Assembly: GCA_001643675.2 (NCBI GenBank)
Contig: LSRY02000011.1
Location: forward strand, 682,001 to 746,000
Direction: 5' to 3'
DNA: 64,000 nt
DNA from: Monocercomonoides exilis
Lineage: Eukaryota > Preaxostyla > Oxymonadida > Polymastigidae
The position numbers and the translations under genes are program-made. This document shows positions 53,701-64,000 of this stretch, piece after piece (within the stretch, counting starts at the first letter, position 1; every line of letters starts with the position of its first letter). A model generated the notes under the pieces. The model had not been told where the DNA came from. It made no database searches and was given only the letters and a program-made list of their open reading frames with translations.

Positions 53701-56392
53701 AAGAATACGAAGAGCCCGAAGAGCGCGATGAAGACGCAGAACGCGAAGACGAGTCACCTCGTGTCCCCTTTCGATCGTCCTCCAGTTCTTCATCGAAGTC
53801 GTCGTAGTAGCTGTCGCTGTCGCTCTCGTCCCCATCCTTCCGCTCCCACGGCACATACAGGCACGTCGTCAGCGCCATCCGTTCCAGCATCTTCACTTCT
53901 CTGTCCTTCTTCTTCCCCTTCGCATCTTCCGCACCTGTTTTTCCCTCCTCGCTCGCTTTCTTCACCACACCTTTTTTCCCGAAATCTGTCTCCACTTTCA
54001 CTGATGAGTTGATCTGCACTGGCGGAGGCGTCAGAGGAGGGGTGGAAGAGTTCGGCCCAGGTGTTGTGCTGGGCGAAGGGTACTGGCTCTGCTGCGGAGT
54101 GGTTGAATTGGGCGTTCTGTTCAGAGGAGATGCTCCTTCTGACTCAGGCGGCGTCGGAGGAGCTGTCGGCAGCGGTGTGGTGGAAGACGAGCCTTTCCCT
54201 TCCAATTCGCGTTTGATGCGCTCTTCTTCAGCTGCCCGCTCTTTCAGCACAGAACAGCGGTGCTGCAGGTCGAGTATTGCCGGAGCCTGCTGCAGCGCCA
54301 CACGGAATGCCTCTCTGATGAGGTTGACATTCTTCACGCGGATCTTCAGAAAGAGCAGCGTGAACACCGCGTGGCAGGAGATGGACGTGTTCGGGTGGAT
54401 CGTCAGCGACGCTATCTGCGAGATCGTCTTCTGGTCGGTCACCAGATGCGGCATCGAAGGCAGCAGGGAAAGACTGGCAGTAGACAGGAGAACGCGGTTG
54501 ATGATGGCGGAGGCGTCGATGTGGTGCGCCACGCTTTCGAGATACTGCAGCTGCTTCCCCTTCCAGATGGACGTGTAGCAGTCCTTCCGCTTCATCAGGT
54601 TCGCGCCGTATTTAATCAGCACAGGGAGGAACGGCGCATCAGGCTTGTTCTCTGCCAAGTACAGGATCAGGTCGATCTCCTTCTCCATCTCCTCGATGGG
54701 GAACTTGTAGTTGGCGATGTAGTCGAACTCGGATGCATCGTCGATGATCTCAATCACAGACTCGATGTCCTTCACTGATGTCAGATGGCCCCGCAGAATC
54801 AGCTTCACCAGCTCCACACACACGCCCACCTGTGCAAACGCCGGCGGGCCGAGCGGCTTGCAGGAAGCGAGCACGAGGTAGTCCATGGCGTGCTTGTGCT
54901 CCTCGGCGGTGGCGGTGTCTGACTGGATGATCTCGACCAGCGCAGAGACTGCGTGCTCCATCATCTCCTGCGTCACGTTGGGCACTTTGTCGACGATGCA
55001 AATGCACGCCTTCAGCCGCGTCTTCGTCTCGAAGCCGTACAGAAGGCGGATGAGAGGAAAGTTCGGCAGCGACATTTTGCGGGCGCGGGTGGAGTTGCAC
55101 TTGTAGACGACGAAAAACCCGCAGATGAAGACCACCGGCATCATAATCACAAACAGCTCCGTCTGTGCTGGCCAGATCTCAGCAAAAAGCGCAAAAAGAG
55201 ACGACGAAAATTCACCAAAGAACAGCGCTGACCGGAAGTTGTTCACCTCCAGCCCGAACCCGAGGCAGGGCTGCAGCCAGATGTGGAAGATCATCAGCGC
55301 GAAGAATATGATTGTGTTCACAGGGAGGATTATGTTTGGATTCTTCGAAATCACAGACGTCACAACCATGGTTAACTATTTGGTTAGTATAAAATAAAGT
55401 TATTTTTTATTTATTTATTTTATTCACACGAAGAATATTAAATTTATTATAAACATTAAAAAAATAATAAATGGCTTAAGTTTATGTAATTACAAACTTT
55501 GCTTATATAGAAAATAACATTAAACCGAGGAAGAAGACGCATTGCAGGATCTGATTTATTTTTCTCTCTTGCCACAAAATGAAGCGCAAGAGGATGTAGG
55601 CAGAGGATTCCTAAATATCCAGCAGCAAACCAAATATAATGAATTACTGAATTACAACTGACCGAGTGATATAAATCCATTGGAGGATATGGACTAAATG
55701 ACTTTGGCTGTCCAAAAAATTTGCAAGTGTACGTGCAGGCAAATGCCTCCACAAATGAACGTGTAGCAGGTATATACATCATATCCCAAATCAGTACATT
55801 CAGAAACTGGTGCAGTTTGTTATGTAAATATCCAGTCCAAACAACAGCAAACATAATCAAGAAAAAGAAAAAGATAAATAAAATAGCAGGCAGCCAATCA
55901 TTAAATTTCAATGTTATGAACAAAATTGCTTTAAAAAATCCATCTAAGGCAGGGATTGATAAAGGTGATGACTCATTGGATGAAAATTGATATTCTTTAA
56001 CAAAAGCAAATGACGAAAGCTGGACCCCCTCATAAAATAATGATAGCCACCCAATTGTTCTGCCTATATCTATTTTTTTCTGTTTTGCATATCTGAAAGG
56101 AAACATATAAATAGAAAAACAATTTTATTTTGAAAAATTATATTGCAAGCCTAGCCAAAGAATCAGAATCAGCAGAACGCTCATTACTTGTTCCATATAT
56201 ATAATAAATTGCAATGACAATACAATAAATTAGAAGTGCAACTCTATATGAAAATTAAAATATTTTTTTCGTTAAAAAAAGAAATCCATTTGCACACAAT
56301 AAAATTGCATGAATCATCAGCAGCCTATCAAATGAAACTGATGTGGCTCCTGGATGAGTTGAAAAGCACACATCTTCCTCAAGAGAAGCCAT
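47744..56392 (-). CDS. Giant multipass membrane protein with helical-repeat and low-complexity cytosolic region, 2728 aa, five exons
   Basis: Exons 56392-56298, 56243-56151, 56092-55498, 55375-48221 and 47992-47744 join in phase to 2729 codons with the stop; an in-frame TGA precedes the ATG. Residues 1-355 hold about seven to nine membrane helices (for example 24-47, 130-150, 209-233, 274-303, 335-354). A charged break (KCNSTRARK) follows, then Leu/Ile-rich helices that look like armadillo/HEAT repeats (ACICIVDKVPNVTQEMMEHA). The middle has long Ser/Asp/Glu runs and Lys/Glu coiled coil, an SDSY repeat and a Gly-Arg (RGRGVGRG) stretch. Further helices lie before and after, and the last exon adds a helix ending FLRIMRNADFH. 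I infer an internal or plasma-membrane scaffold or receptor; no named family was recognised. Coding GC is far above the surroundings. The stop is TGA. Confidence 0.78.
55376..55497 (-). other. Intron with perfect TACTAAC branch-point motif
   Basis: The donor is GTTTGT at 55497, and the acceptor AAATAG lies about ten bases after TACTAAC, the yeast-type branch sequence. Removing it joins FYISK to LTMVVTSV within a membrane helix, in phase. Confidence 0.8.
56093..56150 (-). other. Probable GC-AG intron, 58 nt
   Basis: The donor reads AG|GCTTGC and the acceptor CCTTTCAG. Only this junction keeps phase: AG plus A makes Arg, giving SDSLA-R-YAKQKK. The GT at GTAATG nearby has the wrong phase. GCTTGC differs by a single C from the GTTTGC donor used in the serpin gene. 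Confidence 0.65.
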
Positions 56393-58333
56393 TGATCAAA
56401 AACAAAAATGCCCATAACAGGATTTGAAACCAACAAGGTTAATAAAAATGGAAAACAATCATCAATTAGATCTTCATTCAAAAGGATAACAAACTAAAAA
56501 TATTTCTAATTTTTTCTTCCAAAAATTTTTGTGACTGACATGCTGTTGATGTTTTAGTGATGTAAAATATACCATCATAAAATTCAGACAATGATTTATT
56601 CGATGATTTTCGTGAAAAGATAGAGATAAGGATGATTGAGCTCTTTTTCAACAATTTTTTTGCATATCTATAAATTTGATATATTTGCTTTCATCTTTTG
56701 AAAAGTGATCCTCAAAAAAGATTTGATTGAAGAATATACAAAGAATATCAAAAGAAGTAATCATTCAATCGCTGACGCACTACAACATCCGAGTATCATT
56801 GCCTTCTGAACTGAAATTAGTTTTTATTTTTGCATTTAACTGGAAAATACTCAAAGATCATTTTTCTTGATTTTTTCCAAGAATCACAGACTGTCTTGAA
56901 TTGAGTAAATGACAGAAGCATATTTCGCCCAACTTTGAACTCGATTTTTTTTTGCCGTTGCAACTACTTATTTCTATTTCCATTGAAGAAACTACTTGCA
57001 TCAAACGCGTTGAATATCTTACGAACGAAATCAGGAAAGGTGGAGCAAAGAAAACATTTAAGTCGTGCATTGCCTCTCTTTAGCAATTGTTGCAACAAAA
57101 GATCTATCAACAGCTTGACTTTTGCTTCAACATCAAAGAAAAGAAAAATGCAATGCAAATTATTTGCATCAACGTTCATTATGTTTTCAGTTATTTCTCG
57201 GATTTCACATTATCGATATCCTTTTGGAAATCTTTTTTTCTTCTATTGGGAAAAGGGCAGAAAAGAGCAAAAACATGAATAATAACGGAAGTTTCACTTG
57301 AAACTTCAAAGGCAACTTCAAAAGAAGAACATGACAGCCTTGGAAATGGAAAACAACATACAATGGACGTTAACGACAACAAGATTCAAGATATCTGCAA
57401 CAAAAGAATTTGATTATTTCCAATTTCAAATTTGAAGGGGAAAGAAAAAACCTTCAAAATAAGGAACTAATGAAAGGTAATTGACGTTGAAAACAAAGAA
57501 GCCAAAGGGATGAAGGAAAACAGACATATGGTGAGAAACAAAAGTATCTGAAACACACTTGCTCCTACGAAAAAAGAAGAAGGATAGAAGACATTACATA
57601 TTCATCAAGGGATACAAAACTATTCTTGCTAATTCATATAGAAATTATGAAGAAAATGAGAAACATGGAAAATGAGGCGTTAAATGGTTTTGATGTCAGC
57701 CAGAAGTTATTGCTTTGTGTTTTCTGAAAAAGCCAAGGCTTTATCTTGAATGAAGTGAAGATGCTCAAACTTCTACTTTCCTCAAAATGAAAAAAGAGTG
57801 AAACGGAAATTGTGTTCATTACTGAAGCGAAGCAAATGAAATTAACCATGGAGAAAAATATTGCAGTGATATTTAGGTGAGATGAAAATACAACTTGATC
57901 AATTTTATTGAAATGTATTTCTTATTATCCTTATGGCAAGAGAATAATTTTGCGATTTTCGACTTGGTTGCTCCACAGGACTCATTTGCGAAACTGAAAC
58001 TGTTTAAAAGCATTGGAAAGAGTGAATACATAGCTTTTGCATCAAACTTCGCGTTGCAATATTTTTTTGAGCATCATATAGCATTTAACTACAATTTTTT
58101 TGTGAGAAAAGAAAACGAATTTGAATCGAATTCAATGAAGTTTCGTCAAGACAGCCAAGAACGGATATCAAGGTCTCAAAAGAATTACTACACCTTTACT
58201 CCGCTATAAAACCAACATCCACTCTTCGGCAAAGTGAGTTGTTGTAATTTTGAAATAATAATAAAATAGCATGGATCAAAGACTGACCCATAATAAAAAT
58301 ACATATTCTTAAAATATTAAAAATAAAGATTTC
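56393..58333. other. Divergent intergenic region, no gene called
   Basis: About 1.9 kb between the divergent membrane-protein gene and the giant beta-helix gene. Open frames at 56935-57282 and 57895-58209 (plus) have no signal peptide, repeats or recognisable motifs. They could be old gene debris. No RNA gene seen. Confidence 0.5.
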
Positions 58334-61300
58334 ATGGTGAAAATGCTGTTAATTTCAATAGCATTTCTTTTAGCTGAACGAAAAATTCTATGTCAGGATT
58401 TCTGCGAGTCTGCGGGATTTGAAGTTATCTGTACAAGGAACAATTTCAATAATGAGAAATTTTTTCCTGCACAAGGAAATAGATTTCCGAATGAAGGATT
58501 GAGAAGCAAAATCAGCGGCAATATTCATAGCGAATTGTCTTTTTCATCGCACAATAAAATCACGAATGAAAATGAGGCGTCAGAAAGGAAAACCTTCGAA
58601 AAAGAAAAATACATAGAAGGAGGATTAACTGAATGCAAAAAGGATTGCAACTTGAAGAATCAAAGGCAGATTATCGATAGGCGCTCAACAATTCTGAAGG
58701 AATTTAATTCAAAGGAAGGAGAATGTTTGATCAAAGGGTGCTTTGATTTGAAAAATGCTTCAGTTGGATGGAGTGGATTGGAATTTGTATCAGTGAATGG
58801 AAAGACTGCAATTTGTGGAATTGAAGGGAGCCGAGCCGCCTTTAGAGGATGCAGGGTTGCAATGAATTGCAGGGTGCCTCTATTTGAAACACATGGGGGT
58901 TGTGCGTTGCTGGAAAATATCACATTGCAATCATCAAATCCATTATCGAACGAAATTTCTCCGCTTTTCTCATCGAAAGGCACAACCAACAAGGCTTCTA
59001 ATAAAAGCCTTCTTTCTGTCCGTTTTTCGTGTTTTTCTACCTTTTGTGTCTCCTCAGCTCCTTTTCTGGCTTCTCCATTGATTGAGAGTATTTCACTTGC
59101 TGATCTGATATTCTTCAACATTTCAACAAAACCTTCAGATTGTTCATCTCCAACTGCTTCAATTTATAAAACTCAATGTTTTATGCAAAGTTGCTTATTC
59201 TCATCTGTTTGTGATGCATATGATGGTGGAATTCTTCCTTCACTCAGCAAATCCTTGACTTCTTTGGCTGCCTCAAACACTTCATTCATTGGATGTTGTC
59301 GAACAAGAAATGTTGAACACATCGGAACAGAAGAGGAAAAGAAACATCCAGGGAGAATGAATGAAACAGACAATGGTGCAAATACATTCACATGGTGTGA
59401 ATGGATTGGATCAAATACAACAGGAACAGATTTAGTAATTGAAGACGGGCAATCTTGTGGAGGGGCAATATGTATGTATGGTCGTCCAAATGGAGAACTT
59501 TTTGTTTCACATTGTAAATTTAATGATTGCACTGCCCATTATGATGGAGGTGGAATATTGTGCGCAAGTGTGAAATCGTTTAAGATCGAGAACAATACAT
59601 TCAATTCATGCTCAACAGAAGTGAATGTCGGAGGAGCGATTTGTGCTTTGTCAATAACAGCATGCGTTCGCATCAGAGGATGCGAATTCGAAAAATGCAA
59701 AGCAAAAACCCACGGAGGAGGGCTTTATCTTGAAAATTTTTTAATTTTAGGAACAGGATGCATTGAAGCGGAAGATGGAGAAGGGAAGAGTGCGTGTGTA
59801 TTTGACTGCAGTTTCTCTTCGTGCTCAATTGATAGCAAATGGGGAGGAGGAATGAATTGTCGTAATGTACCTGTCCAATTCAAAATGAGGAGCATCCAGT
59901 TCATTTCGTGTAAAGCTTCGTCATATGGAGGAGGATTGCATCTTTCACCAAATCAGTCATCATCGCAAAGCGATTCATATTATTGTTATTTTTTGTTCTT
60001 CCATGAATGCAAATGCTCAGCCAATCCTCCTTATGGGCATGATGTGATGTATTATGATCGCTACAATTTTTATTTATCTTCAAACAATCCGTTCTATGAA
60101 TGCTATACTACAAACACTAACGATACAAGAGTTTGTTATGCGTATAATTACTCGAATGCAAGTGATTGGACGTATGATCAAACAACAAAAAAGGATTGGC
60201 TGAAACGAGGGATAGTTAATCGGTTTGTAGCAGTGAGTGGAGGAAATGAAGAGGATTTGTGCGGAATTGATGAATCAAGTGCATGCAGAACCATTGGTGT
60301 TGCAGTCAGTCGGAGCGTGATGCAGTTGAGCTTGTCCGTCACGCTGATGGAAGGGAATTACGCAAGCGAAGCGACAACTATTGAGATTGGATCAAAAAAG
60401 ATTTCAGTCATTGGGAAAGGAAGGGAAGAAAGTTCGATTGGAACAGGGGCACTTTCTGCTCCATCTTCGTCGGGAGCACTGTTCAGCATGACGGAAGGTT
60501 ATTTGAGAATGAAATACTTGAACGTAGACTGCAACTCAACAGCAGATTCTTCGCCAAGCGTGGTTGTGGTATCTGATGGAAGTGGGACTCTCTCATTGGA
60601 GGATGTTGTGATCACTACGAGTGTTTCTTCAGGAAATGTGATTTCTTCGTCAGTGTTTGTGGTGTCACTCTCGCAGCTGTCGATGGTTGATGTGGAGATC
60701 ATAAATATGAATGTGTCAAAACCCTTGTTCTCTGAGCCAGATCTTCCATCTTTTTCATTATCTTCATCTTCACTTTTTTCTGCGGGCGCAGAATCAACAG
60801 GGAGCATTCTAGTAAATATGAATGTGAAAAATGTGAAGTTGACGAATGGAGATGGAGTGGCTGTGGCAAAGAGTGTGAAGGAAGGGGAGACATTTGTGGT
60901 CAAGAATGTAACAATCGAAGATTGTGAGTGCGAGGATGGAAGTGGTAGTGGGATAAAGATTGATTTATCATCGTCTTCAAGCAAGTTGCGAGCAGGAACT
61001 TCATCAACACCAGAAGGCGAAGCAACAAAATTCAACAGATGCAAGTGCAGTGGATATGGAGGAGGGATAATGCTGCATTTGGATGAAAATTCATTTGACT
61101 TTTCAATATGTTCAGTTAACTTTGAGGGATGTACAGCAAAATCTGGCGGAAATTATCTGTTTGTGAATGGAAGCGAGCTTGCAATCGGGACAATTTCTAC
61201 AGCAAATCTGAATATTCAGCGAAACACAATAGCATTCAACGAGCTGGTGGGATTCGACAGAAGTGATCCAACACTGGGGCTATTTCCGCTGAATGTGTAT

Positions 61301-64000
61301 TTGGATGAAATAGATGGATCAGCACATGTTGGAAAGGAGAAAGAGAATGGGCTAGGAGGATGCAACTCGCTCTTTTGTGGACTTGATTATTATCCGTGTG
61401 CAACCATCACTCACGCAGCTAAAGTGCGTTATCCAGAAGCAAACAAGAACATCGAATTGGATTCAGGATTTGAGCTTGCGGAAGAGGTTGCAATGATTGG
61501 TGAATATGAATGGAAGGTGTTTTGTATCACAAAAGGGATGAAAGTGATCGTGAAAACTCCAGATAATTTGGAATCCGAGTTCTTGATTGAGGTGCAGAGC
61601 GCATGCAAAATGGAAAACATCAGCTTTTCGCTTCAAACAGATCTTGAAGGGGTAACATCACTGATTTCAGCCAACTCAACACTCCTCACACTTACAGACT
61701 GTTCTGTTTGTTGCTCCTCAGAGAATGCAGAAGGTGATGCAATTGGATACAGCTTTATCAGGGCAATTGGAAGAAAGCTGAAAATGGAAGGGTTTGTGAT
61801 TGAAGAAAGTTTAATGTTTGGAGTTCACTCATTGGTTGAGTTTGCAAGTGGGGTGGATGCTGTGGTGTGTATGGGATGCAATGTGAGCAACATTGAAAAG
61901 AGAAATGAAGATGGAGGATGGATGGACGGGGAAGTTGGGGCAGAAAGAGGTGAGGGAAAGAATGGGATAATTGTGATTGAAGGATGCAATATCAAAGGGT
62001 GCAGCTGCTGTGGAAGAGGAGGGGGGATACATGCAAGTGTGAAAGGAGAAGGAAGTGTGGTTGTGAATGGGATGAGTGTGATTGATGGATGTGAAGCGAA
62101 TGGTTTGGGAGAAAGAGAAGGGAGAGGCGGAGGAATGATGGTTGAGATGGGGAGCAGAGATTGTGGATTGAAAATAGAGAGTGGTGTGAAGTTTTCAGTT
62201 GATGCAGATAATGCTGCAATGTTTGGGAAGGATGTGTTTGTTTGTTGCAACTCAGGGATATTGCTTGAGTCAAAAGTGAATGCAACTTCATTTGGATTTT
62301 TTGATGCAAGAGCCATTCCAACAGATGTTTTGGAGCTGAGTGGGAGTGAGAATGGGAATGAAGACGAAGTGATTCCGCTGTTTGTGTATTTGTGTTCAAT
62401 GGGATCAAAGCTGATTGTTGATGGGAGTGGAGAATGGTCATTGGATCACAGCCGATGTGGATTCGAGAAGTTTGGGTGTCTGACGATTGACTATTGCATA
62501 AGTGAGAGAGCGAACATAAGCATTCATATAATCGAAGTTGTTTCTGAATCATCAATTAAAAGTGAAGTGAAAGTGGCTTCAAGTGATGTGTGCCTATCAG
62601 GGAAAATAGAATCAGTGGAAGAAGAGAAGATGAGAGTGGAGGTGAGTGATGAAGGATCAGCAAACCAAGAAAGGTTTATTGAGTGCACAAGTTCGCTTTC
62701 AGTCAGCTATATCACTTTTTCTGTGGATTCTCCTCTGAAAAACGCAAGAAAGGCACTTATTTATTCATCGCTGTCAACACTCACAATCGCAAACTGCTCC
62801 ATTTCATTTGCAGAAGAGGCACTGACAAGTGGGATGATAGGATACAGCATTATTGACATTAAAGGAGGAGAGCTGATTGTTGATGTGTTTGTGATGGAAG
62901 AGAAAGTGAAGATTGTAATGAATGGCATATCACCAATAACGATGAAAAATGGAACGGAACTGGATATAAAGAACATCAGTGTGAGTGGAGTGGAAGTGGC
63001 AGGTGGGAGTGGAGGAGGATGCTTGAACGTGGAAATCAAAGAAGGGGGGAATGCGAATATTGAAGGATGCAATTTGTCATCAAGATGCTCAGGGGGGAGT
63101 GGGATGAAAGGAGGAGGGGTGATGATATCTGTTGGAGAGAGAGGAAGTTTGGAGATAAAAAACGTGAAGTTTGATGGATGTGAAGTGCCATCAACGGATA
63201 AAGAGGAAGGAGGAAGAGGAATTGGAGGAGGGACATTTGTGAGATTTGCAGAAGAAATGGGATCAACTGTGCTTGAAGGAATGATATTCGAAGGATGCAA
63301 TGCCTGGAAAGGGAAGAATGTGTTTGTTTCAGGATGGGATCTGAGAGAGATAATGCCAAACGAACAACTGAAATGGGAGATAACTGAAGAGAAGTTGGAT
63401 TTATTGGATGAGTTGTGTGGATGGGAGAGGAAGACAACAGGAGAGGGATATGTGATTCCGCTTGTTGTGTATTTGTGGAGCAACTGGAGTGGGGATGGAT
63501 TTGTTTCGAAAGAGAAAGGAGGAGACTTCAGTGGGTGTGGATTTTCAGAAGCACCATGTTCATCAATTGATCATCTTGTTTCATTGAGATACGCAACACT
63601 TGAAACAGAAGAATCAAAGATCATTGTGTCTGATTCAGGATTGCTTCGAAGTTCAATATTATTCTCTTCTTCATCATTATCATTAAACACACCAGTTGTG
63701 AAGATTGAAGGGGAGATAAATGGAACAGTTTTGAGGATTGAAGAAGAAAAGGAAACAGATGGAGAAAATGGAGAGGCAATGGTTGCTTCAGAAGTGATTC
63801 TCTCATTTGTGAATATTTCATTTTCTCTTCCAAATGTGCTTGTCCACCATCTGTCTTTCCTTAAATCATCATCAACGAATGGTACCCTTTCTGTGAAAAG
63901 CTGCTCATTTGTTTGTGAGGATCCCTCAAAAGAAACGGATTTCTGCTTGGTGAAAGTGGATGGAGGGAGTGTGGCAATTGAAGATTGTGCTCTGAAAGAA
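58334..64000 (+). CDS. Giant beta-helix (pectin-lyase-like) surface protein, at least 1889 aa, 3' end outside window
   Basis: The plus strand is open without a stop from the ATG at 58334 to the right edge. The start gives a signal peptide (MVKMLLISIAFLLAERKILC). After a polar N-terminal part the protein has the family's opening, NTSFIGCC and NTFTWCEWIGSN. Beta-helix units ending in GGGI or GGAI then follow, such as CKFNDCTAHYDGGGILC and CEFEKCKAKTHGGGLYL. Four long modules begin with a CGxxxxxCxTI-like motif: CGIDESSACRTI (about 60260), CGLDYYPCATI (about 61380), CGFEKFGCLTI (about 62455) and CGFSEAPCSSI (about 63540), spaced close to 1.1 kb. Before them come short 'PLFVYLW/D' strands. The intact minus-strand paralogue at 9916 predicts a membrane anchor beyond the window. 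Likely a surface coat or adhesion protein. Decayed copies lie at 1751-4130 and 6259-7960. Confidence 0.87.
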   Translation, partial: MVKMLLISIAFLLAERKILCQDFCESAGFEVICTRNNFNNEKFFPAQGNRFPNEGLRSKISGNIHSELSFSSHNKITNENEASERKTFEKEKYIEGGLTECKKDCNLKNQRQIIDRRSTILKEFNSKEGECLIKGCFDLKNASVGWSGLEFVSVNGKTAICGIEGSRAAFRGCRVAMNCRVPLFETHGGCALLENITLQSSNPLSNEISPLFSSKGTTNKASNKSLLSVRFSCFSTFCVSSAPFLASPLIESISLADLIFFNISTKPSDCSSPTASIYKTQCFMQSCLFSSVCDAYDGGILPSLSKSLTSLAASNTSFIGCCRTRNVEHIGTEEEKKHPGRMNETDNGANTFTWCEWIGSNTTGTDLVIEDGQSCGGAICMYGRPNGELFVSHCKFNDCTAHYDGGGILCASVKSFKIENNTFNSCSTEVNVGGAICALSITACVRIRGCEFEKCKAKTHGGGLYLENFLILGTGCIEAEDGEGKSACVFDCSFSSCSIDSKWGGGMNCRNVPVQFKMRSIQFISCKASSYGGGLHLSPNQSSSQSDSYYCYFLFFHECKCSANPPYGHDVMYYDRYNFYLSSNNPFYECYTTNTNDTRVCYAYNYSNASDWTYDQTTKKDWLKRGIVNRFVAVSGGNEEDLCGIDESSACRTIGVAVSRSVMQLSLSVTLMEGNYASEATTIEIGSKKISVIGKGREESSIGTGALSAPSSSGALFSMTEGYLRMKYLNVDCNSTADSSPSVVVVSDGSGTLSLEDVVITTSVSSGNVISSSVFVVSLSQLSMVDVEIINMNVSKPLFSEPDLPSFSLSSSSLFSAGAESTGSILVNMNVKNVKLTNGDGVAVAKSVKEGETFVVKNVTIEDCECEDGSGSGIKIDLSSSSSKLRAGTSSTPEGEATKFNRCKCSGYGGGIMLHLDENSFDFSICSVNFEGCTAKSGGNYLFVNGSELAIGTISTANLNIQRNTIAFNELVGFDRSDPTLGLFPLNVYLDEIDGSAHVGKEKENGLGGCNSLFCGLDYYPCATITHAAKVRYPEANKNIELDSGFELAEEVAMIGEYEWKVFCITKGMKVIVKTPDNLESEFLIEVQSACKMENISFSLQTDLEGVTSLISANSTLLTLTDCSVCCSSENAEGDAIGYSFIRAIGRKLKMEGFVIEESLMFGVHSLVEFASGVDAVVCMGCNVSNIEKRNEDGGWMDGEVGAERGEGKNGIIVIEGCNIKGCSCCGRGGGIHASVKGEGSVVVNGMSVIDGCEANGLGEREGRGGGMMVEMGSRDCGLKIESGVKFSVDADNAAMFGKDVFVCCNSGILLESKVNATSFGFFDARAIPTDVLELSGSENGNEDEVIPLFVYLCSMGSKLIVDGSGEWSLDHSRCGFEKFGCLTIDYCISERANISIHIIEVVSESSIKSEVKVASSDVCLSGKIESVEEEKMRVEVSDEGSANQERFIECTSSLSVSYITFSVDSPLKNARKALIYSSLSTLTIANCSISFAEEALTSGMIGYSIIDIKGGELIVDVFVMEEKVKIVMNGISPITMKNGTELDIKNISVSGVEVAGGSGGGCLNVEIKEGGNANIEGCNLSSRCSGGSGMKGGGVMISVGERGSLEIKNVKFDGCEVPSTDKEEGGRGIGGGTFVRFAEEMGSTVLEGMIFEGCNAWKGKNVFVSGWDLREIMPNEQLKWEITEEKLDLLDELCGWERKTTGEGYVIPLVVYLWSNWSGDGFVSKEKGGDFSGCGFSEAPCSSIDHLVSLRYATLETEESKIIVSDSGLLRSSILFSSSSLSLNTPVVKIEGEINGTVLRIEEEKETDGENGEAMVASEVILSFVNISFSLPNVLVHHLSFLKSSSTNGTLSVKSCSFVCEDPSKETDFCLVKVDGGSVAIEDCALKE

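Noticed and set aside
48300-55397. Many open frames of 60-290 codons on the strand opposite the giant membrane-protein gene
   Set aside because: The GC-rich, Ser/Glu/Arg-rich coding sequence yields long antisense frames; none has domain features, and the sense frame is open over 7 kb.
57895-58209. 104-codon plus-strand frame just upstream of the giant beta-helix gene
   Set aside because: No resemblance to the family and no acceptor that would join it in phase to the downstream gene, which has its own signal peptide at 58334.
59173-63833. Minus-strand Ser/Pro/His-rich frames of up to 240 codons
   Set aside because: Antisense of the beta-helix gene, whose plus frame is open to the window end.

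Overview
The window reads as nuclear DNA of a flagellated protist. Genes are interrupted by short introns (I place 14, of 50 to 288 bases), intergenic DNA is very AT-rich, and proteins are long with serine runs. TAA, TAG and TGA all end intact genes, so the standard code applies. Two axonemal or ciliary genes imply a flagellum. Very large cysteine-rich beta-helix surface proteins, intracellular serpin, C13 legumain and many introns together fit an anaerobic metamonad, most likely an oxymonad (Monocercomonoides or Blattamonas type). That placement is inference; no rRNA or other taxonomic marker is present.

Layout. 1-1465 (minus): a gene of about fifteen 30-residue 'EPPEWMRHD' repeats, running off the left edge. 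1751-4130 and 6259-7960 (minus): decayed copies of the beta-helix surface-protein family, recognisable by alignment to the intact member at the right edge. 9916-13956 (minus): an intact 1346-residue beta-helix protein with signal peptide, one membrane helix and a short tail. 15184-17538 (plus): an axonemal, SAXO4/PPP1R32-like gene. 18070-19070 (plus): an unknown protein with a PIP-box-like motif. 19986-24140 (minus): a SET/MYND methyltransferase with a thousand-residue extension. 25794-27286 (minus): a PKA-like kinase. 28163-28807 (minus): a small unknown. 29558-30967 (minus): a three-exon serpin. 32735-37638 (plus): a 1498-residue unknown protein. 37769-41233 (plus): a complete four-exon CEP104. 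43854-45116 (plus): a legumain protease. 45554-46900: a dead Merlin (ISXO2-like) DNA transposon with terminal inverted repeats. 47744-56392 (minus): a five-exon gene for a 2728-residue multipass membrane protein with a huge cytosolic part. 58334-64000+ (plus): a giant beta-helix surface protein running off the right edge.

I reconstructed the multi-exon genes by hand, choosing splice sites that keep phase and family sequence continuous; every reconstructed CDS is a whole number of codons. CEP104 and the SAXO4-like protein would act at the flagellum. Legumain, serpin, kinase and SMYD are household or regulatory genes. The beta-helix proteins form the presumed cell-surface repertoire, and their broken copies point to birth-and-death turnover. 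No prokaryote-style operons, CRISPR arrays, rRNA genes or convincing tRNAs were seen.
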